From the NCBI GenBank assembly GCA_944390045.1, contig CALXOO010000001.1:1-64000 (forward strand): DNA of 64,000 nt, written 5' to 3'. The translations under genes and the position numbers were made by a program. The first letter of the stretch is position 1; the number at the start of each line of letters is the position of its first letter. The DNA comes from an uncultured Spirochaetales bacterium. Lineage in GTDB: Bacteria; Spirochaetota; Spirochaetia; Sphaerochaetales; Sphaerochaetaceae. Under the pieces are notes generated by a model. That model was given only the letters and a program-made list of their open reading frames with translations. It made no database searches and was not told the DNA's origin. Of the stretch, positions 1 through 11,400 are shown piece by piece.

Positions 1-209
1 GTTATTCCCCGCGCATGCGGGGATGGTTCAACTGAAGGTGCCGAAAGTGCAGGCATCAACGTTATTCCCCGCGCATGCGGGGATGATTCAACTGAAGGTG
101 CCGAAAGTGCAGGCATCAACGTTATTCCCCGCGCATGCGGGGATGATTCAACTGAAGATGCCGAAAATGCAGGCATCAATGTTATTCCCCGCGCATACGG
201 GGTGTTTCC
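1..209 (+). CRISPR. End of a type I-E-like CRISPR array, near-identical spacers
   Basis: A 60-bp unit starts at 1, 61, 121 and 181. Each unit opens with a roughly 29-nt repeat containing CCCCGCGCATGCGGGG, a perfect hairpin of the kind seen in type I-E repeats. The fourth copy is degenerate (GCATACGG and a changed 3' end), as expected for the distal repeat, so the leader and any cas genes should lie to the left, outside the window. The three spacer segments are almost the same sequence: units 1 and 2 share it exactly and unit 3 differs by three transitions. That is not normal spacer content. The array could be a duplicated spacer-repeat unit or a decayed array expanding as a tandem repeat. No cas gene is in the window. 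Confidence 0.7.
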
Positions 210-314
210 AGATTGACAGAAGAGTTTATTCCTTTCCTGTGCAATTTTGATGGATGTGGTAAATCGTTCAAATGCTTTGTAGTCTACAGGATTTTCGGCT
301 GATTTCATAATTCT

Positions 315-342
315 TTTGACCAATAAAATATGATAATATAAT
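315..342 (+). promoter_or_regulatory. Candidate promoter of the defence cassette in the 210-484 AT-rich gap
   Basis: The gap between the array and the first helicase gene (210-484) is clearly AT-rich and shows no convincing gene. It holds a perfect -10 box TATAAT at 337-342 with TTTGAC at 315-320 (16-bp spacer), or TTGACC one base on (15-bp spacer). This would give a leader of roughly 135 nt before the ATG at 485. Assignment rests on sequence match alone. Confidence 0.45.
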
Positions 343-484
343 TCCTTTCTCGGACTACTAATCAAAAAAATATAGTAAAGGTCAATTGATACTGGTCCAA
401 TTTGCATCCATTTGAACGGAATTGCATCGAGAATGCAAGGCTGTCATATTCAAGACATTGTTATTTTAAGCTATCATTACAGTT

Positions 485-3400
485 ATGCCGAATGTGTTCG
501 ATATCCGTAACCGAATGATAGATGATTTCAGATCCTTTTCAGAAAGCTTTGTATCGCCGAAAGCTTCTGATATCTCCAGCTATCTCTCTGATGAATCATA
601 CCAGAAGAAATACTGGCCGGACCCACTGCTCCAGATTAATCCTCATTATGCGACTGGGGACAGCATCGATTCTCTCGTCGATGCTGGAGTGCTTTCAGAG
701 CCATGCAGAAGGATATTCCAGCGAAATGGCCATCCCATGCAGCTGTATAACCACCAGGGAAGAGCAATAAGCGCGGCAGCCAGAAAAGAGAGCTATGTGC
801 TGACGACAGGAACCGGTTCCGGCAAGTCGCTCAGCTTCTTCATCCCGATAGTGGATTATGTCATCAGGCAGAAGCAGCAGTATCCGAACGCAAAACGCAC
901 ATATGCAATCATCATGTATCCGATGAACGCTCTGGCTAACAGCCAGCTGGAGGAGATAGGAGGGTATCTTTCAAACGATCCGGAATGCCCTGTGACCGTC
1001 GGCAGGTACACGGGACAGGAAAGTTCTGAGGAAAGAACCGCTTTGACTCAGAATCCTCCAGACATCCTCCTGACGAACTACATGATGATGGAGCTCATTC
1101 TCACACGCTATCAGGATGTGGACCAGAAGGTCATTGAACATTCAAAGGACCTGAGGTTCCTCGTTCTTGATGAGCTTCACACATACCGGGGAAGACAGGG
1201 TGCTGATGTCGCGATGCTCGTGAGACGTATGCGACGGAGGCTGAATGCGGACAATCTCATATGCATCGGCACCTCGGCAACGATGACGTCAATCGGAACC
1301 ACAGAGGACAGGAACCGCGCAGTAGCTACAGTGGCTTCCAAGATCTTCAGCACGAAGATATCCCCGGATTCAGTCTTCGGTGAGAAGCTGATGCGAATGA
1401 CCGACTCAGGCAGGGATGACCTGCTTTCATCCGACCTGCATGACCGTGTTGCGAAAACAGTCACGTTCAGTGATGACGATGATGAGCTGCGCAGGGATCC
1501 GATAGCAGTATGGGTTGAACTCAATCTGAGCATCCACAAGGAACAGGGCTCTTCTGACATGAACTACGTACGGGCCACTCCAATGAAACTTGGAGACGTG
1601 TTCAGAAAGTTCTCGGAAGATTCCGGATGCTCCACGAAGGAAGCGGAGGATATCATAACACGATTCCTTATCAGGTCATCGGAGAGCAGAGACGGGAAGG
1701 CTCCTCTCTTCGCGTTCAAGCTTCATCAGTTCATCAGCGGTCCAGGCCATCTTCTGACGACACTCGAACCGGAAGGGGGAAGGATCGTCACGACAGAAGA
1801 ACAGAAGCTGGCTCCGGGACGTACGGACGGAGCCCTACTGTTCAGAACGTATTTCTGCCGCGACTGCGGTCAGGAGTTCATTCCTGTCATAAAAGACAAG
1901 GACATATACACACCACGACTGCTTGATGAGATTCCTGAAAAGGATTCTGGCCTGGAATTCGGCTTCCTTGTACCTGTTTCAGACGAATTCTCATACGACG
2001 GGACAGACAGCTCTCTTCCATCATCATGGATCGAGTCCGTGGATGAAGAGACTGTGATAGTGAACAAGGACAAGAGGGACAGATGTCCTGAAAGAGTCAG
2101 AATCGCTCCAAACGGGAAAGAAGATGCAAACGGCACGCCGTTCTACTTCATGCCGGGAAAACCTTCATTCTGTCCCAATTGCCTTGGCGAGTTCGATCCG
2201 CATTCAAGAGAGAGGACAAATCTTGCAGGACTCTCAGGAGAAGGCCGTTCCAGTGCAACGACGATAATGACGATAAATCTTCTATCGCAGATGTTCTCAG
2301 ACTCAGGCATGAGTGAAGCGCAGAAGAAGATTCTCGGTTTTGTCGACAACAGGCAGGATGCGGCAATGCAGTCAGGCCACTTCAACGACTTCGTCTCACG
2401 TGTGATCATGCGATCCGCGATGCTTGCCGCTCTGAAGAAGCAGCCTGACAGGCGATGGAAGATAGATGAACTTGCAAAGGGGATATTCGATGCACTCGGA
2501 TTCTCCGACTACGATGATGAGGAGGCGCAGAGCGACCTCTATCAGGATCCGGACCTGGCAATCCCGATGAAGAGAAAGGCCGAGATCGATGTCCTCGAGA
2601 TACTGCAATACCGGATTCTCAGAGACCTGAACAGGTCATGGGTCTACACCAATCCGACGTTGCAGCATCTTGGTCTGATGGACATCTCGTTCGACCTCTT
2701 CGACGATATGATGAGCGACGAGAAGAGAATCTCGAAATGCGAAGTCCTTACAGAGTTCTCGGACAAAGACCGTCGCCATCTCATGGATGCACTTCTCCGC
2801 GAAATGGCTGGAAGCTACTGCGTGAGCTCAAGCATCCTGGACAATCAGCATCTGTCAACACTCAAGGGGCGCACTGATGGACGTCTGAACAGACGATGGC
2901 AGATTGGAGAAATGAGAGATCTCAGAGCAGGTACCCGTCTCAGCACTACAGGCACAAAGAAGCTGATTCCGGAAAGCGGTGCAGGAGTTTCATATCTCTC
3001 GTCATCCAATGTCTCCCGCGTGGGCAGACGCATCAGAAAGGACCCTGCCTGGAAGAACACGAAGTATGCCAGCGCGCCTTCAAAGAAGCAGGGAGAAGCC
3101 TGTCAGACGCTCATATCAGAGCTTTTGGAGCTGGCAAGGGCCTATGGAATCCTCATCAAGGAGAAAGTGCCTCGCAATGAGGCGTACTACTATCAAATCG
3201 ATGCCAATTCCATTCTGTGGGTGCTCGGAAACGGAAATCCTGAGAAGGAGAAATGGAGGAACGAGTACTACTCGGCCCTCTATAATGCCGTCGCTGTACA
3301 GTTCGACCAGAACAACAGGACGTTCTTCCAGTACGAGTCACATGAGCATACGGCACAGGTACCGGCTGATGAGAGGATAACGCTGGAAAAGCGCTTCCGC

Positions 3401-5680
3401 GGCGAATATGGGAAGAGGCTTCCTGTTCTCTACTGTTCTCCGACGATGGAGCTCGGAATCGACATATCATCACTCAACACGGTGTATCTCAGGAACATTC
3501 CACCGACTCCAGCGAACTATGCTCAGCGCGCAGGCCGTGCCGGTCGTTCCGGGCAGGCGGCCCTCGTCATCTCCTATGCCGCATCGCAATCACCGCATGA
3601 CCAGTGGTACTTTGCCCACCAGAACGAGATGGTGAGCGGTTCTGTCGTCACTCCACAGCTCGACCTCACGAACAGGGAGCTTATCGACAGCCACCTGATG
3701 GCTGTATGGCTTGCAGAAGCGAAGTGCAACATCGGCTCATCCGTCTCTTCCGTCCTCGACATAGATACCATCGACTGTCCTCTCAAGAAAGAAGTCGACC
3801 ATGTGCTTTCAGATCCGTCTCTGCCTGCAAGGGCTGCGACTGAGATGAAGGCAATCACCTCGTCCATAGAATCCCTGACCAAGGAGAATGCCCCCTGGTA
3901 TCATGATGGGTACGAGGATGTCCTTGCTTCGGAGGCGAAAGCCAGGTTCGACAATGCCTTCAAGAGCTGGAGAAGCCTGTACAAGAGCATCAAGGAAATC
4001 ATGAAGGATGCCAACGAGAAGCTTCAGAAGCTGCTTTCAAAGGCTGACAGGGAGACATATGAGAAGATTCTGCAGGATTCTTCCAGACAGATAGCGCTCC
4101 TTACAAACCAGTCTGCTTCAATGAACTCCTCCTCTTCAGACTTCTATATCTACCGCTATCTCGCAGGACAGGGTGTCCTGCCAGGATACAACTTCCCGCG
4201 TCTTCCGATCAGGGCGTGGATTCCGGCGATAAACAGCCGGAGCGGGAAGATGGAGGATGACGGTAATCAGCCGGCACTGACATCCATAACACGTGCCCGG
4301 TTCATGGCGCTTTCCGAGTTCGGCCCCATGTCGCTGATCTATCATGAAGGCAATGCATTCAAGGTCTACAAGATCAAGATCGACATGAGCGAGTCTGGTC
4401 GTGACGAGGCGAACAATGTCCTATTGACCACGAAACAGCTCGTGAAATGCCAGCATTGCGGCTATGGATACATCATCAACCGAGGGGAGCCTCTTCAGAA
4501 GGACATCTGTCCGAACTGCGGTCATGAGATGTCCAAGACCGGCATCATCGACAGCATATACCGCATAGAGACCGTGGAGACGAAGCTGGCCAATGCCATC
4601 ACAAGCATGGATGAGGAGAGGCAGCGGAAAGGTTATGAGATCGAGACATCCTTCTATTTCGATGAGTCGACACACCTGTCTGCAGAACGCTCTGTCGTGA
4701 ACAGTGATGAGGAGAAGATTGCATCCATCCGCTACATCCAGAATGCAACAATCTACAAGGTCAACAAAGGCTGGAACAACAGGGCAAACAAGAGCGTCAA
4801 CGGCTTCAAGATCAATCCGCAGACCGGCGAATGGGTCCGTGACAACAATGACGACACACCGTCCACGGACGGAGAGGATACTGGTGCAAGACCGCATGTG
4901 CACTACCAGTGGATAGTTCCCTATGCAGAGGACATGAAGAACGTCCTGCTGCTTACACCGGAAGATGCCCTCAAGACCGAGAGCACCATACCGACGCTTC
5001 AGGCAGCCATAGCACGTGGCATCTGCCGTGTCTTCCAGATTGAGGAGTCAGAGCTCGCCATCGAGAGCCTCCCTGACAGGGATAACAGGCAGTCAATTCT
5101 TTTCTATGAAGCCTCTGAGGGGGGAGCCGGCGTGCTTTCCAGGATTGTCGATGACAGCGAGGCATTGAAGACCGTATGCCGTGCGGCACTCAAGGTGATG
5201 CATTACGATTTCGATGAGAACGAGGCTGTGATAACTCCTCAGAAGCTCATCGACACGGAAAAGGGCCAGTGCATCAACGGCTGCTACCACTGCCTCCTTT
5301 CCTACCGGAACCAGACCGAACACAATCTCATCGACAGACATGATGTGGCGATGCTCAATATGCTCACAGCGCTTTCAAACGGCTCATATCAGGAAGTGGA
5401 AGAGAAAAGCGCGGATGATGATTCGATGGAACACTTCAAGAACATCATGCGACAGCATGGTGTGAACATCCCGGACCTCGAATCGCACAAGGTGACGAAG
5501 GATGGCATCGACATAACATATTATTCAAAATATGCACGTACGGCATTCTTCGTGGATGAGCCACCTGAGTATGCTGTTTCCTCTTTGAAGAGGAAAGGCA
5601 TACGCTCAATCATTATCGGCCCGGAAAAGGAATGGGCTGAGACCGTAGCGGAAGCTGCCAGTACGCTGGAGGATCTATGA
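485..5680 (+). CDS. DEAD/DEAH-box helicase fused to DUF1998 (DISARM DrmA/DrmB-like)
   Basis: This 1731-aa protein is probably the DNA-translocating core of a phage-defence cassette. Visible parts in order: Walker A GTGSGKS at 109-115; Walker B DELH near 229; motif III GTSATM; cysteine pairs CRDCGQEF and CPNCLGEF in the middle; the second RecA lobe with SPTMELGIDIS and motif VI QRAGRAGRSGQ near 1013; a further CxxC pair (CQHC, CPNC) around 1320-1345; and the DUF1998 signature, EASEGGAG followed by CINGCYHCLLSYRNQ near 1600. In DISARM the helicase (DrmA) and the DUF1998 protein (DrmB) are separate; here both are in one chain. No good Shine-Dalgarno precedes the ATG, but the N-terminus looks family-like. 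The stop overlaps the next start (ATGA). Related DUF1998 helicases include the repair protein MrfA; the neighbours favour defence. Confidence 0.88.
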   Translation: MPNVFDIRNRMIDDFRSFSESFVSPKASDISSYLSDESYQKKYWPDPLLQINPHYATGDSIDSLVDAGVLSEPCRRIFQRNGHPMQLYNHQGRAISAAARKESYVLTTGTGSGKSLSFFIPIVDYVIRQKQQYPNAKRTYAIIMYPMNALANSQLEEIGGYLSNDPECPVTVGRYTGQESSEERTALTQNPPDILLTNYMMMELILTRYQDVDQKVIEHSKDLRFLVLDELHTYRGRQGADVAMLVRRMRRRLNADNLICIGTSATMTSIGTTEDRNRAVATVASKIFSTKISPDSVFGEKLMRMTDSGRDDLLSSDLHDRVAKTVTFSDDDDELRRDPIAVWVELNLSIHKEQGSSDMNYVRATPMKLGDVFRKFSEDSGCSTKEAEDIITRFLIRSSESRDGKAPLFAFKLHQFISGPGHLLTTLEPEGGRIVTTEEQKLAPGRTDGALLFRTYFCRDCGQEFIPVIKDKDIYTPRLLDEIPEKDSGLEFGFLVPVSDEFSYDGTDSSLPSSWIESVDEETVIVNKDKRDRCPERVRIAPNGKEDANGTPFYFMPGKPSFCPNCLGEFDPHSRERTNLAGLSGEGRSSATTIMTINLLSQMFSDSGMSEAQKKILGFVDNRQDAAMQSGHFNDFVSRVIMRSAMLAALKKQPDRRWKIDELAKGIFDALGFSDYDDEEAQSDLYQDPDLAIPMKRKAEIDVLEILQYRILRDLNRSWVYTNPTLQHLGLMDISFDLFDDMMSDEKRISKCEVLTEFSDKDRRHLMDALLREMAGSYCVSSSILDNQHLSTLKGRTDGRLNRRWQIGEMRDLRAGTRLSTTGTKKLIPESGAGVSYLSSSNVSRVGRRIRKDPAWKNTKYASAPSKKQGEACQTLISELLELARAYGILIKEKVPRNEAYYYQIDANSILWVLGNGNPEKEKWRNEYYSALYNAVAVQFDQNNRTFFQYESHEHTAQVPADERITLEKRFRGEYGKRLPVLYCSPTMELGIDISSLNTVYLRNIPPTPANYAQRAGRAGRSGQAALVISYAASQSPHDQWYFAHQNEMVSGSVVTPQLDLTNRELIDSHLMAVWLAEAKCNIGSSVSSVLDIDTIDCPLKKEVDHVLSDPSLPARAATEMKAITSSIESLTKENAPWYHDGYEDVLASEAKARFDNAFKSWRSLYKSIKEIMKDANEKLQKLLSKADRETYEKILQDSSRQIALLTNQSASMNSSSSDFYIYRYLAGQGVLPGYNFPRLPIRAWIPAINSRSGKMEDDGNQPALTSITRARFMALSEFGPMSLIYHEGNAFKVYKIKIDMSESGRDEANNVLLTTKQLVKCQHCGYGYIINRGEPLQKDICPNCGHEMSKTGIIDSIYRIETVETKLANAITSMDEERQRKGYEIETSFYFDESTHLSAERSVVNSDEEKIASIRYIQNATIYKVNKGWNNRANKSVNGFKINPQTGEWVRDNNDDTPSTDGEDTGARPHVHYQWIVPYAEDMKNVLLLTPEDALKTESTIPTLQAAIARGICRVFQIEESELAIESLPDRDNRQSILFYEASEGGAGVLSRIVDDSEALKTVCRAALKVMHYDFDENEAVITPQKLIDTEKGQCINGCYHCLLSYRNQTEHNLIDRHDVAMLNMLTALSNGSYQEVEEKSADDDSMEHFKNIMRQHGVNIPDLESHKVTKDGIDITYYSKYARTAFFVDEPPEYAVSSLKRKGIRSIIIGPEKEWAETVAEAASTLEDL

Positions 5681-8487
5681 ATACAAGTCCAGGATTCCTG
5701 ATAAACGCACGAGGTCGTGACTGGGTCATCCAGTCTGGATCCACTGAGAACCTGCTGTGTCTGAGACCTCTCACAGGCTCGGACGACGAGGCTGTCTACA
5801 TCGTCCCTTCACTTGAGAGGGAAGAGATAAAAGATGCCGTGTTCCCTGAACCGGATCCTGAGAAGAACGGCAACACTGAAGAAGGAAACCTCTTCAGGTC
5901 ATCGGCAATGCTGCGCCTTCGCAATGGCACAGGCCCGCTCAGATGCATGGGCAATATCGCAGTCGAGCCGAGAAGCTACCAGCTGACACCGCTTCTCATG
6001 GCATTGAAGCTCGATACGATCAGGCTTCTGATAGCTGATGATGTCGGAATTGGAAAGACGATCGAGGCGGGACTTATCGCGAAGGAGATGCTGGACAGGT
6101 TCGAGATCGAGAGGCTTTCCGTTTTATGCCCATCGCACCTGGTGTCCCAGTGGGTGTCTGAGCTGAGGGAGCACTTCAATCTGCCGGCTGTGGCCCTGAC
6201 CGCATCTTCCGTCTATTCGCTTGAGAAGAAGGTTCCCAAGGATATGGACATCACCGAGTGTTATCCCGTAACAGTCATATCACTCGATTACATCAAGAAC
6301 CCGAAACGACGTGACAACTTCATCCACAAGGCTCCTGAGATGATCATTGTCGATGAGGCTCATACATGCACCGAGAAAGGAGGCAATGACTCCCATCAGC
6401 GCTTCGAGCTTCTGAAGAAGCTTGCTGCAGACAGCAGCCGCCACATGATATTCCTGACTGCGACGCCGCATTCAGGAGACAGCATTGCATTCGGTAATCT
6501 CCTCTCGCTCCTCGATCCGCAGTTCTCTGCCCTGGCAGACTATGAGATGGCGAAGAACTCGGTGCTGAGAAACGAGCTCAGCTCACATTTCGTACAAAGA
6601 CAGAGAGCTGACCTGATCCAGTACAAGGACAGTCCGAATTTCGCACATCGGCTTACGAATGAATTCAGCTACACATTTGACGGGAACTGGAAGGAGTTCT
6701 TCGAGTCCGCACGTGATTACTGTGCACGGCTTGGAGACCCCAGGAATCCGTCAGGGGCGATATGGTATGCAATCCTTGCCCTTTACAGGTGCATCGCATC
6801 CAGCCCAGAGTCGGCAATACATGCACTTGAGACACGTCTCAGAAAGACATCAGACTCGGATGATTTCGACGATACAGCGGACCTCTTCGACCAGGACTCT
6901 GCAGACAGCATAAAGGACCTCGATGTCACGCTCGCAGAGGACAGGGCCGACAGGAAGCGCACCAATGACCTTCTAGAGCTTGCAAAGGCTCTCAGGACAT
7001 GTGTAGACCCGAAGTTCAACTGTCTGGTTGATGTTCTGAAGAAACAGATCTTCAAGGCTGATGAGTATTCCTCGTCTGGATACACTCCGATTGTCTTCTG
7101 CCGCTACATCTCCACGGCGAAATACGTCGGCGAGAAGCTGAAGGAAGCCTTCCCGAAGAAGCATGTTGAGGTGATTACAGGAGAACAGCCACCAGAGGAA
7201 AGAGAGGCCCGCGTCATGGAGCTCTCGGATTTCGATGCTCCAATCCTTGTCGCCACGGACTGCCTTTCTGAAGGCATCAACCTTCAGAACCAGTTCACTG
7301 CAGTCATCCATTACGACCTGGCATGGAATCCGACACGGCATGAGCAGAGAGAGGGAAGAATAGACCGCTTCGGGCAGAGTGCTCCTTATGTGAAGTGCAT
7401 AATGCTCTATGGAAAGGACAATCCCGTCGATGGCCTCATAATGAAGGTCATCCTCAACAAGGCGAAGAAGATCAGGGAGAGTCTGGGAATCCTTGTTCCC
7501 GTCCCGGAGGATGGAAAGGCAATCCAGCAGGCCCTCATCGAGGCGACGATGCTGAAGAAATCACTCAAGGAGGATGACGGCCAGCTCTACTTCGATTTCG
7601 GTGAAGTAGAAAGCGTCGAGGAGGAACTTGAAAAGCCATGGCAGGATGCCGCTGACAAGGCGAAGAGGAACAGGACGATATTCGCCCAGCGCTCAATCCA
7701 TCCTGATGAGGTCATGAAGGTCCTCAGTGATGAGAAGGACATCCTCGGCAGTGACGAGGATACGGAGCGCTTTGTAATCACCGCCATGTCCACAGTCACG
7801 AGGAGCGAGATCCATCCCAATGACAGGCACACATATCTTCTCGACTTTGACCACATCCTTGATGAGTCACTGAAGAAGGATGCATCTGACAGAGGCCTCA
7901 CGGGAACGTTGAAAGCCTCATTCCGCTTCCCATCTCCTCCTGGATACACATATATCCACCGCAGTCATCCCCTTGTACAGATGCTCTCATCCTATGCATT
8001 CGAGTTCGTGCTTTCCGACTACAAGGACAAGAAGTATTCACTGGGCGTCAGATGCTCTGCAATCGAGACGTCGGAGGTGGATGAGCTGACATATCTGTAT
8101 CTGATGAGAATCAGGTTGCAGATCTCGTCTGACAAGGCAGCTGTCATAAAGAGCTCGATGGCAGAGGAGACGCTGCTTGTGAAGCTTGCCGATGACAGTC
8201 TTGAGATTCTTGACCACGATGAGATGAAGAAGCTGCTCTATGCAAGACCCGAGGCGAATCTCAATCAGGGATATGTCCACTCGGTTCTTGCAGACGGGAT
8301 TGAAGAGTACAGGAGGCATCCTGCCGACATACAGCGGATAGTCGAAGCAAGACGACAGAAGCTCCTTGATGATACAAGAGCGACAAGGGCTGCCGCCTCG
8401 ACGACAGGACGTATAGAAGTCAGGCCATGCATGCCTGCCGACCTTCTCGGCATCTATGCCTTCATACCATCAGCGGAGGATATCTGA
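5677..8487 (+). CDS. SNF2-family helicase (DrmD/HepA-like)
   Basis: A 936-aa superfamily 2 ATPase of the SNF2/HepA type, expected to move along double-stranded DNA or remodel DNA-protein complexes. Motif I is DDVGIGKTIEAG near residue 122, motif II is DEAH near 226, motif III is LTATPHSGD, and the C-terminal lobe has DCLSEGINLQ and motif VI QREGRIDRFGQ near 557. The last ~300 residues lack recognised motifs and may contact partners. Its start overlaps the upstream stop by 4 nt and the following gene begins 2 nt after its stop, so the genes are probably translationally coupled. SNF2 helicases of this kind are DrmD in class 1 DISARM. A core-genome RapA/HepA is less likely given the methylase and DUF1998 neighbours. 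Confidence 0.85.
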   Translation: MNTSPGFLINARGRDWVIQSGSTENLLCLRPLTGSDDEAVYIVPSLEREEIKDAVFPEPDPEKNGNTEEGNLFRSSAMLRLRNGTGPLRCMGNIAVEPRSYQLTPLLMALKLDTIRLLIADDVGIGKTIEAGLIAKEMLDRFEIERLSVLCPSHLVSQWVSELREHFNLPAVALTASSVYSLEKKVPKDMDITECYPVTVISLDYIKNPKRRDNFIHKAPEMIIVDEAHTCTEKGGNDSHQRFELLKKLAADSSRHMIFLTATPHSGDSIAFGNLLSLLDPQFSALADYEMAKNSVLRNELSSHFVQRQRADLIQYKDSPNFAHRLTNEFSYTFDGNWKEFFESARDYCARLGDPRNPSGAIWYAILALYRCIASSPESAIHALETRLRKTSDSDDFDDTADLFDQDSADSIKDLDVTLAEDRADRKRTNDLLELAKALRTCVDPKFNCLVDVLKKQIFKADEYSSSGYTPIVFCRYISTAKYVGEKLKEAFPKKHVEVITGEQPPEEREARVMELSDFDAPILVATDCLSEGINLQNQFTAVIHYDLAWNPTRHEQREGRIDRFGQSAPYVKCIMLYGKDNPVDGLIMKVILNKAKKIRESLGILVPVPEDGKAIQQALIEATMLKKSLKEDDGQLYFDFGEVESVEEELEKPWQDAADKAKRNRTIFAQRSIHPDEVMKVLSDEKDILGSDEDTERFVITAMSTVTRSEIHPNDRHTYLLDFDHILDESLKKDASDRGLTGTLKASFRFPSPPGYTYIHRSHPLVQMLSSYAFEFVLSDYKDKKYSLGVRCSAIETSEVDELTYLYLMRIRLQISSDKAAVIKSSMAEETLLVKLADDSLEILDHDEMKKLLYARPEANLNQGYVHSVLADGIEEYRRHPADIQRIVEARRQKLLDDTRATRAAASTTGRIEVRPCMPADLLGIYAFIPSAEDI

Positions 8488-8488
8488 T

Positions 8489-11400
8489 ATGGCGAGAAAC
8501 AGAATAACAGAATGGCAGCACATACATCTTGAAGGGAATATCCTCTCATGGGACATCATAGAGCTGATCTCGAAGGAGAACGCCCCTGCAACAGATCCGG
8601 CATCGTATTCGCTTCCTTCAGGCATGAGTGTCATGGATGCTGCTGGTCAGGCCTATTCAAATGCCTGTGCGTATTACAAGGACTACCAGGACAAGATCAG
8701 AGGAAAGGACGGTCAGGATGCCAGGGATATCACAAGGGACTTCATCTCGCGAATCCTCTCATACTGCTTCAGCTGGTCGCTGGAGACCATAACGAAGCTC
8801 GATGTCGGTTCATACAGCTATCCGATTAGACGTATGGCATATGGCAGGATCCCTGTCCTGACAATCGCCGGAGACAGCAGCTTCGACAAGGCTGACAAGC
8901 TCTATGCCATAACCAACGGACAGCGTGTGATATCTCCGTTCAACATGCTTCAGCAGTATCTGTCGGCTTCAGGTGAGACCAGATGGGGAATCCTCGCAAG
9001 CGGTGAGAAGCTGAGGCTGATGAGGTCTGCAACTGCACTCTCAAGACCGGAGTTCCTCGAGTTCGATCTTGGAGCGATACTCTCAGGAGACTTCTACAAC
9101 GAGTTCGTGCTCCTCTACAGAATTCTTCATTCATCCCGCGTAAGGGATGTCGAGACAGGCACAGACCTGGATATATGGGAGGAGTGGAGGAACACCTCCA
9201 TCTCTGATGGAGAGCGTGTCAGAGACAGGCTTCGCGATGGAGTGCAAAGTGCTATCATTGCTTTCGGCAATGGCTTTATCCATGCGAATGAAAGTTTGAG
9301 AGATGATATAACGAATGGACGGCTCTCTGCCACGGACTACTACCATGAGCTTCTCAGGCTCTGCTACAGGCTTCTCTTCCTATCGGTTCTTGAGGAACGT
9401 TACAGCCCTGATGGAATGCGGATGATCTTCGCCCCTGATTCGACACCTGAGGCCAGAGAGAGCTACGAGAAGGGATACAGCCTCTTCCACCTGAGAAGAA
9501 TCATGAGAAGCACCAAGTACAGGACAGGCAGCCATCACGACCTCTGGGAGGCCATGCTCATCGTCTTCCAGTCTCTGGAGAAGGGACAGCCTCTTCTTGG
9601 TCTCCCAGCCCTCGGAGGGATATTCTCATCATCCTCATGTCCTCATCTTGATGGTCTTTACCTCATCAACAGGGACTTCCTTGACGGCATCTACTCACTC
9701 AGATGGAGTGAACATGATGGCGGACTCTACTGGATAGACTACCGCAATCTTGGAAGCATCGAGCTTGGCTCCGTATATGAGAGCCTTCTTGAGCTGGTTC
9801 CTATGATTGACCAGACGACTCTGGAATTCCGTTTCCTTGAAGGCAGTGATGAGGAGACCAGTGCCGGTAACAAGCGAAAGACGACAGGAAGCTACTACAC
9901 ACCGGACTTCATGGTGGACCAGCTCATCCGTACAGCTCTGATGCCTGTCATCGAGGACAAGCTGAAAGATACATCGTACAAGACTGCAGAAGATGCGCTC
10001 CTGTCGATGACTGTCATCGACCCTGCATGTGGAAGCGGTCACTTCCTCATTGCGGCAGCCTCGGCAATCGCCACAAGGCTTGCGGCAGTCAGGGATGATG
10101 CAGGAAAGCCTGAAGGATTCAGGAGCGCATTCCGCGATGTCATATCCCGATGCATCTATGGTGTGGATATCAACCCTATGGCAGTCGAGCTGACGAAGAT
10201 GTCGCTCTGGATTGAAGGCTACGAGCCGGGAAAGCCCCTTTCCTTCCTCGATGCCCACATCAAATGCGGCAACTCAATCGTGGGAGTCTTCGACACCTCC
10301 GTGCTGACGGAGAAGGGAATCCCGCAGGATGCCTTCAAGCCGTTCGATGACGATGACAAGAAGTATGCCGCAGACCTGAAGGCAGACAATACAAGAGGCT
10401 TGAAGAGTCTGAAGACGAGGCTGAGGAACAAGGATTCTGAAGACCAGGAGCTTTTCTCTTCGGAGCAGACAGAGGATGTGATTACTGTCAGCAACATGCC
10501 TGAGGATACGATTGATGATATCCAGAACAAGGATATCGAGTACCGGAAGTACCTTCAGAAGATAGCTGATTCAGCCCTCAACCGTGCATGCGATGCATAC
10601 ATTGCTGCATTCTATGCGCCTAAACGCACTCTTGAAGATCCTGTTCCGACAACATTCACCGTTCTACACATCCTTGATGGCAATGTCCAGAGAGAGGATG
10701 AGACGGTCATCGACTATGTCGAGAAGCTTGCCGAGGAGAACAGATATTTCCATTGGCCTCTGGAATTTCCTGAAGTATTCGCTGACGGTGGATTCGATGT
10801 GGTTCTTGGAAATCCACCTTGGGACAAGGTGAAGGTCAAGGATGAGGAGTTCTTCGCTTCCCGCATAGGCAGCATCGCAAAGGCCCAGAACGCATCACAG
10901 CGCAAGGCCATGATAAGCAGGCTTCCCCAGGGGGCAGAATACGAGAGAGCCGTATATCGTGAATACAAGGATCTTCTAAGGTTCTATGAGTCCCAGAACC
11001 GTTTCCTCCATGTCAAGGGAGACAACGGTGAGGCATATCCGCTCTCGGGAAAAGGCGATGTGAATCTCTATGCAGTCTTCACTGAGCTTGCCTCAAAGCT
11101 GAGGAAGGAGACTGGATCAGTCGGTTTCGTCGTTCCGACAGGCATCTGCACGGATGCTGGTACCCAATACCTCTTCGGAAGCTTTGTCGAGAAGAATATC
11201 GTCCAGTCAATTTACGATTTCGAGAATGGTAATACGATAGAGATTACAGGAAATGGCGGAAAAGTGAAACGAGAGCAGACTAGGATTTTCCCTGCTGTTC
11301 ATGCTTCGTATAAGTTCTCATTGCTGACGCTTCGTCGTTCCGACAAGCCTGACTTCTGCTTCTTCCTCCATACGGTAAAGGAACTGGAGGATCAGAGAAG

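Noticed and set aside
23-250. A 75-codon open frame across the CRISPR units
   Set aside because: It is a repeat-driven frame (60 bp is divisible by three) with a tandem peptide and no ribosome site; the palindromic repeats explain the DNA better.
2740-2760. AGTCCTTACAG match to the tRNA-Asp terminator
   Set aside because: It lies inside the helicase coding sequence, is short, and has no paired structure; chance similarity.
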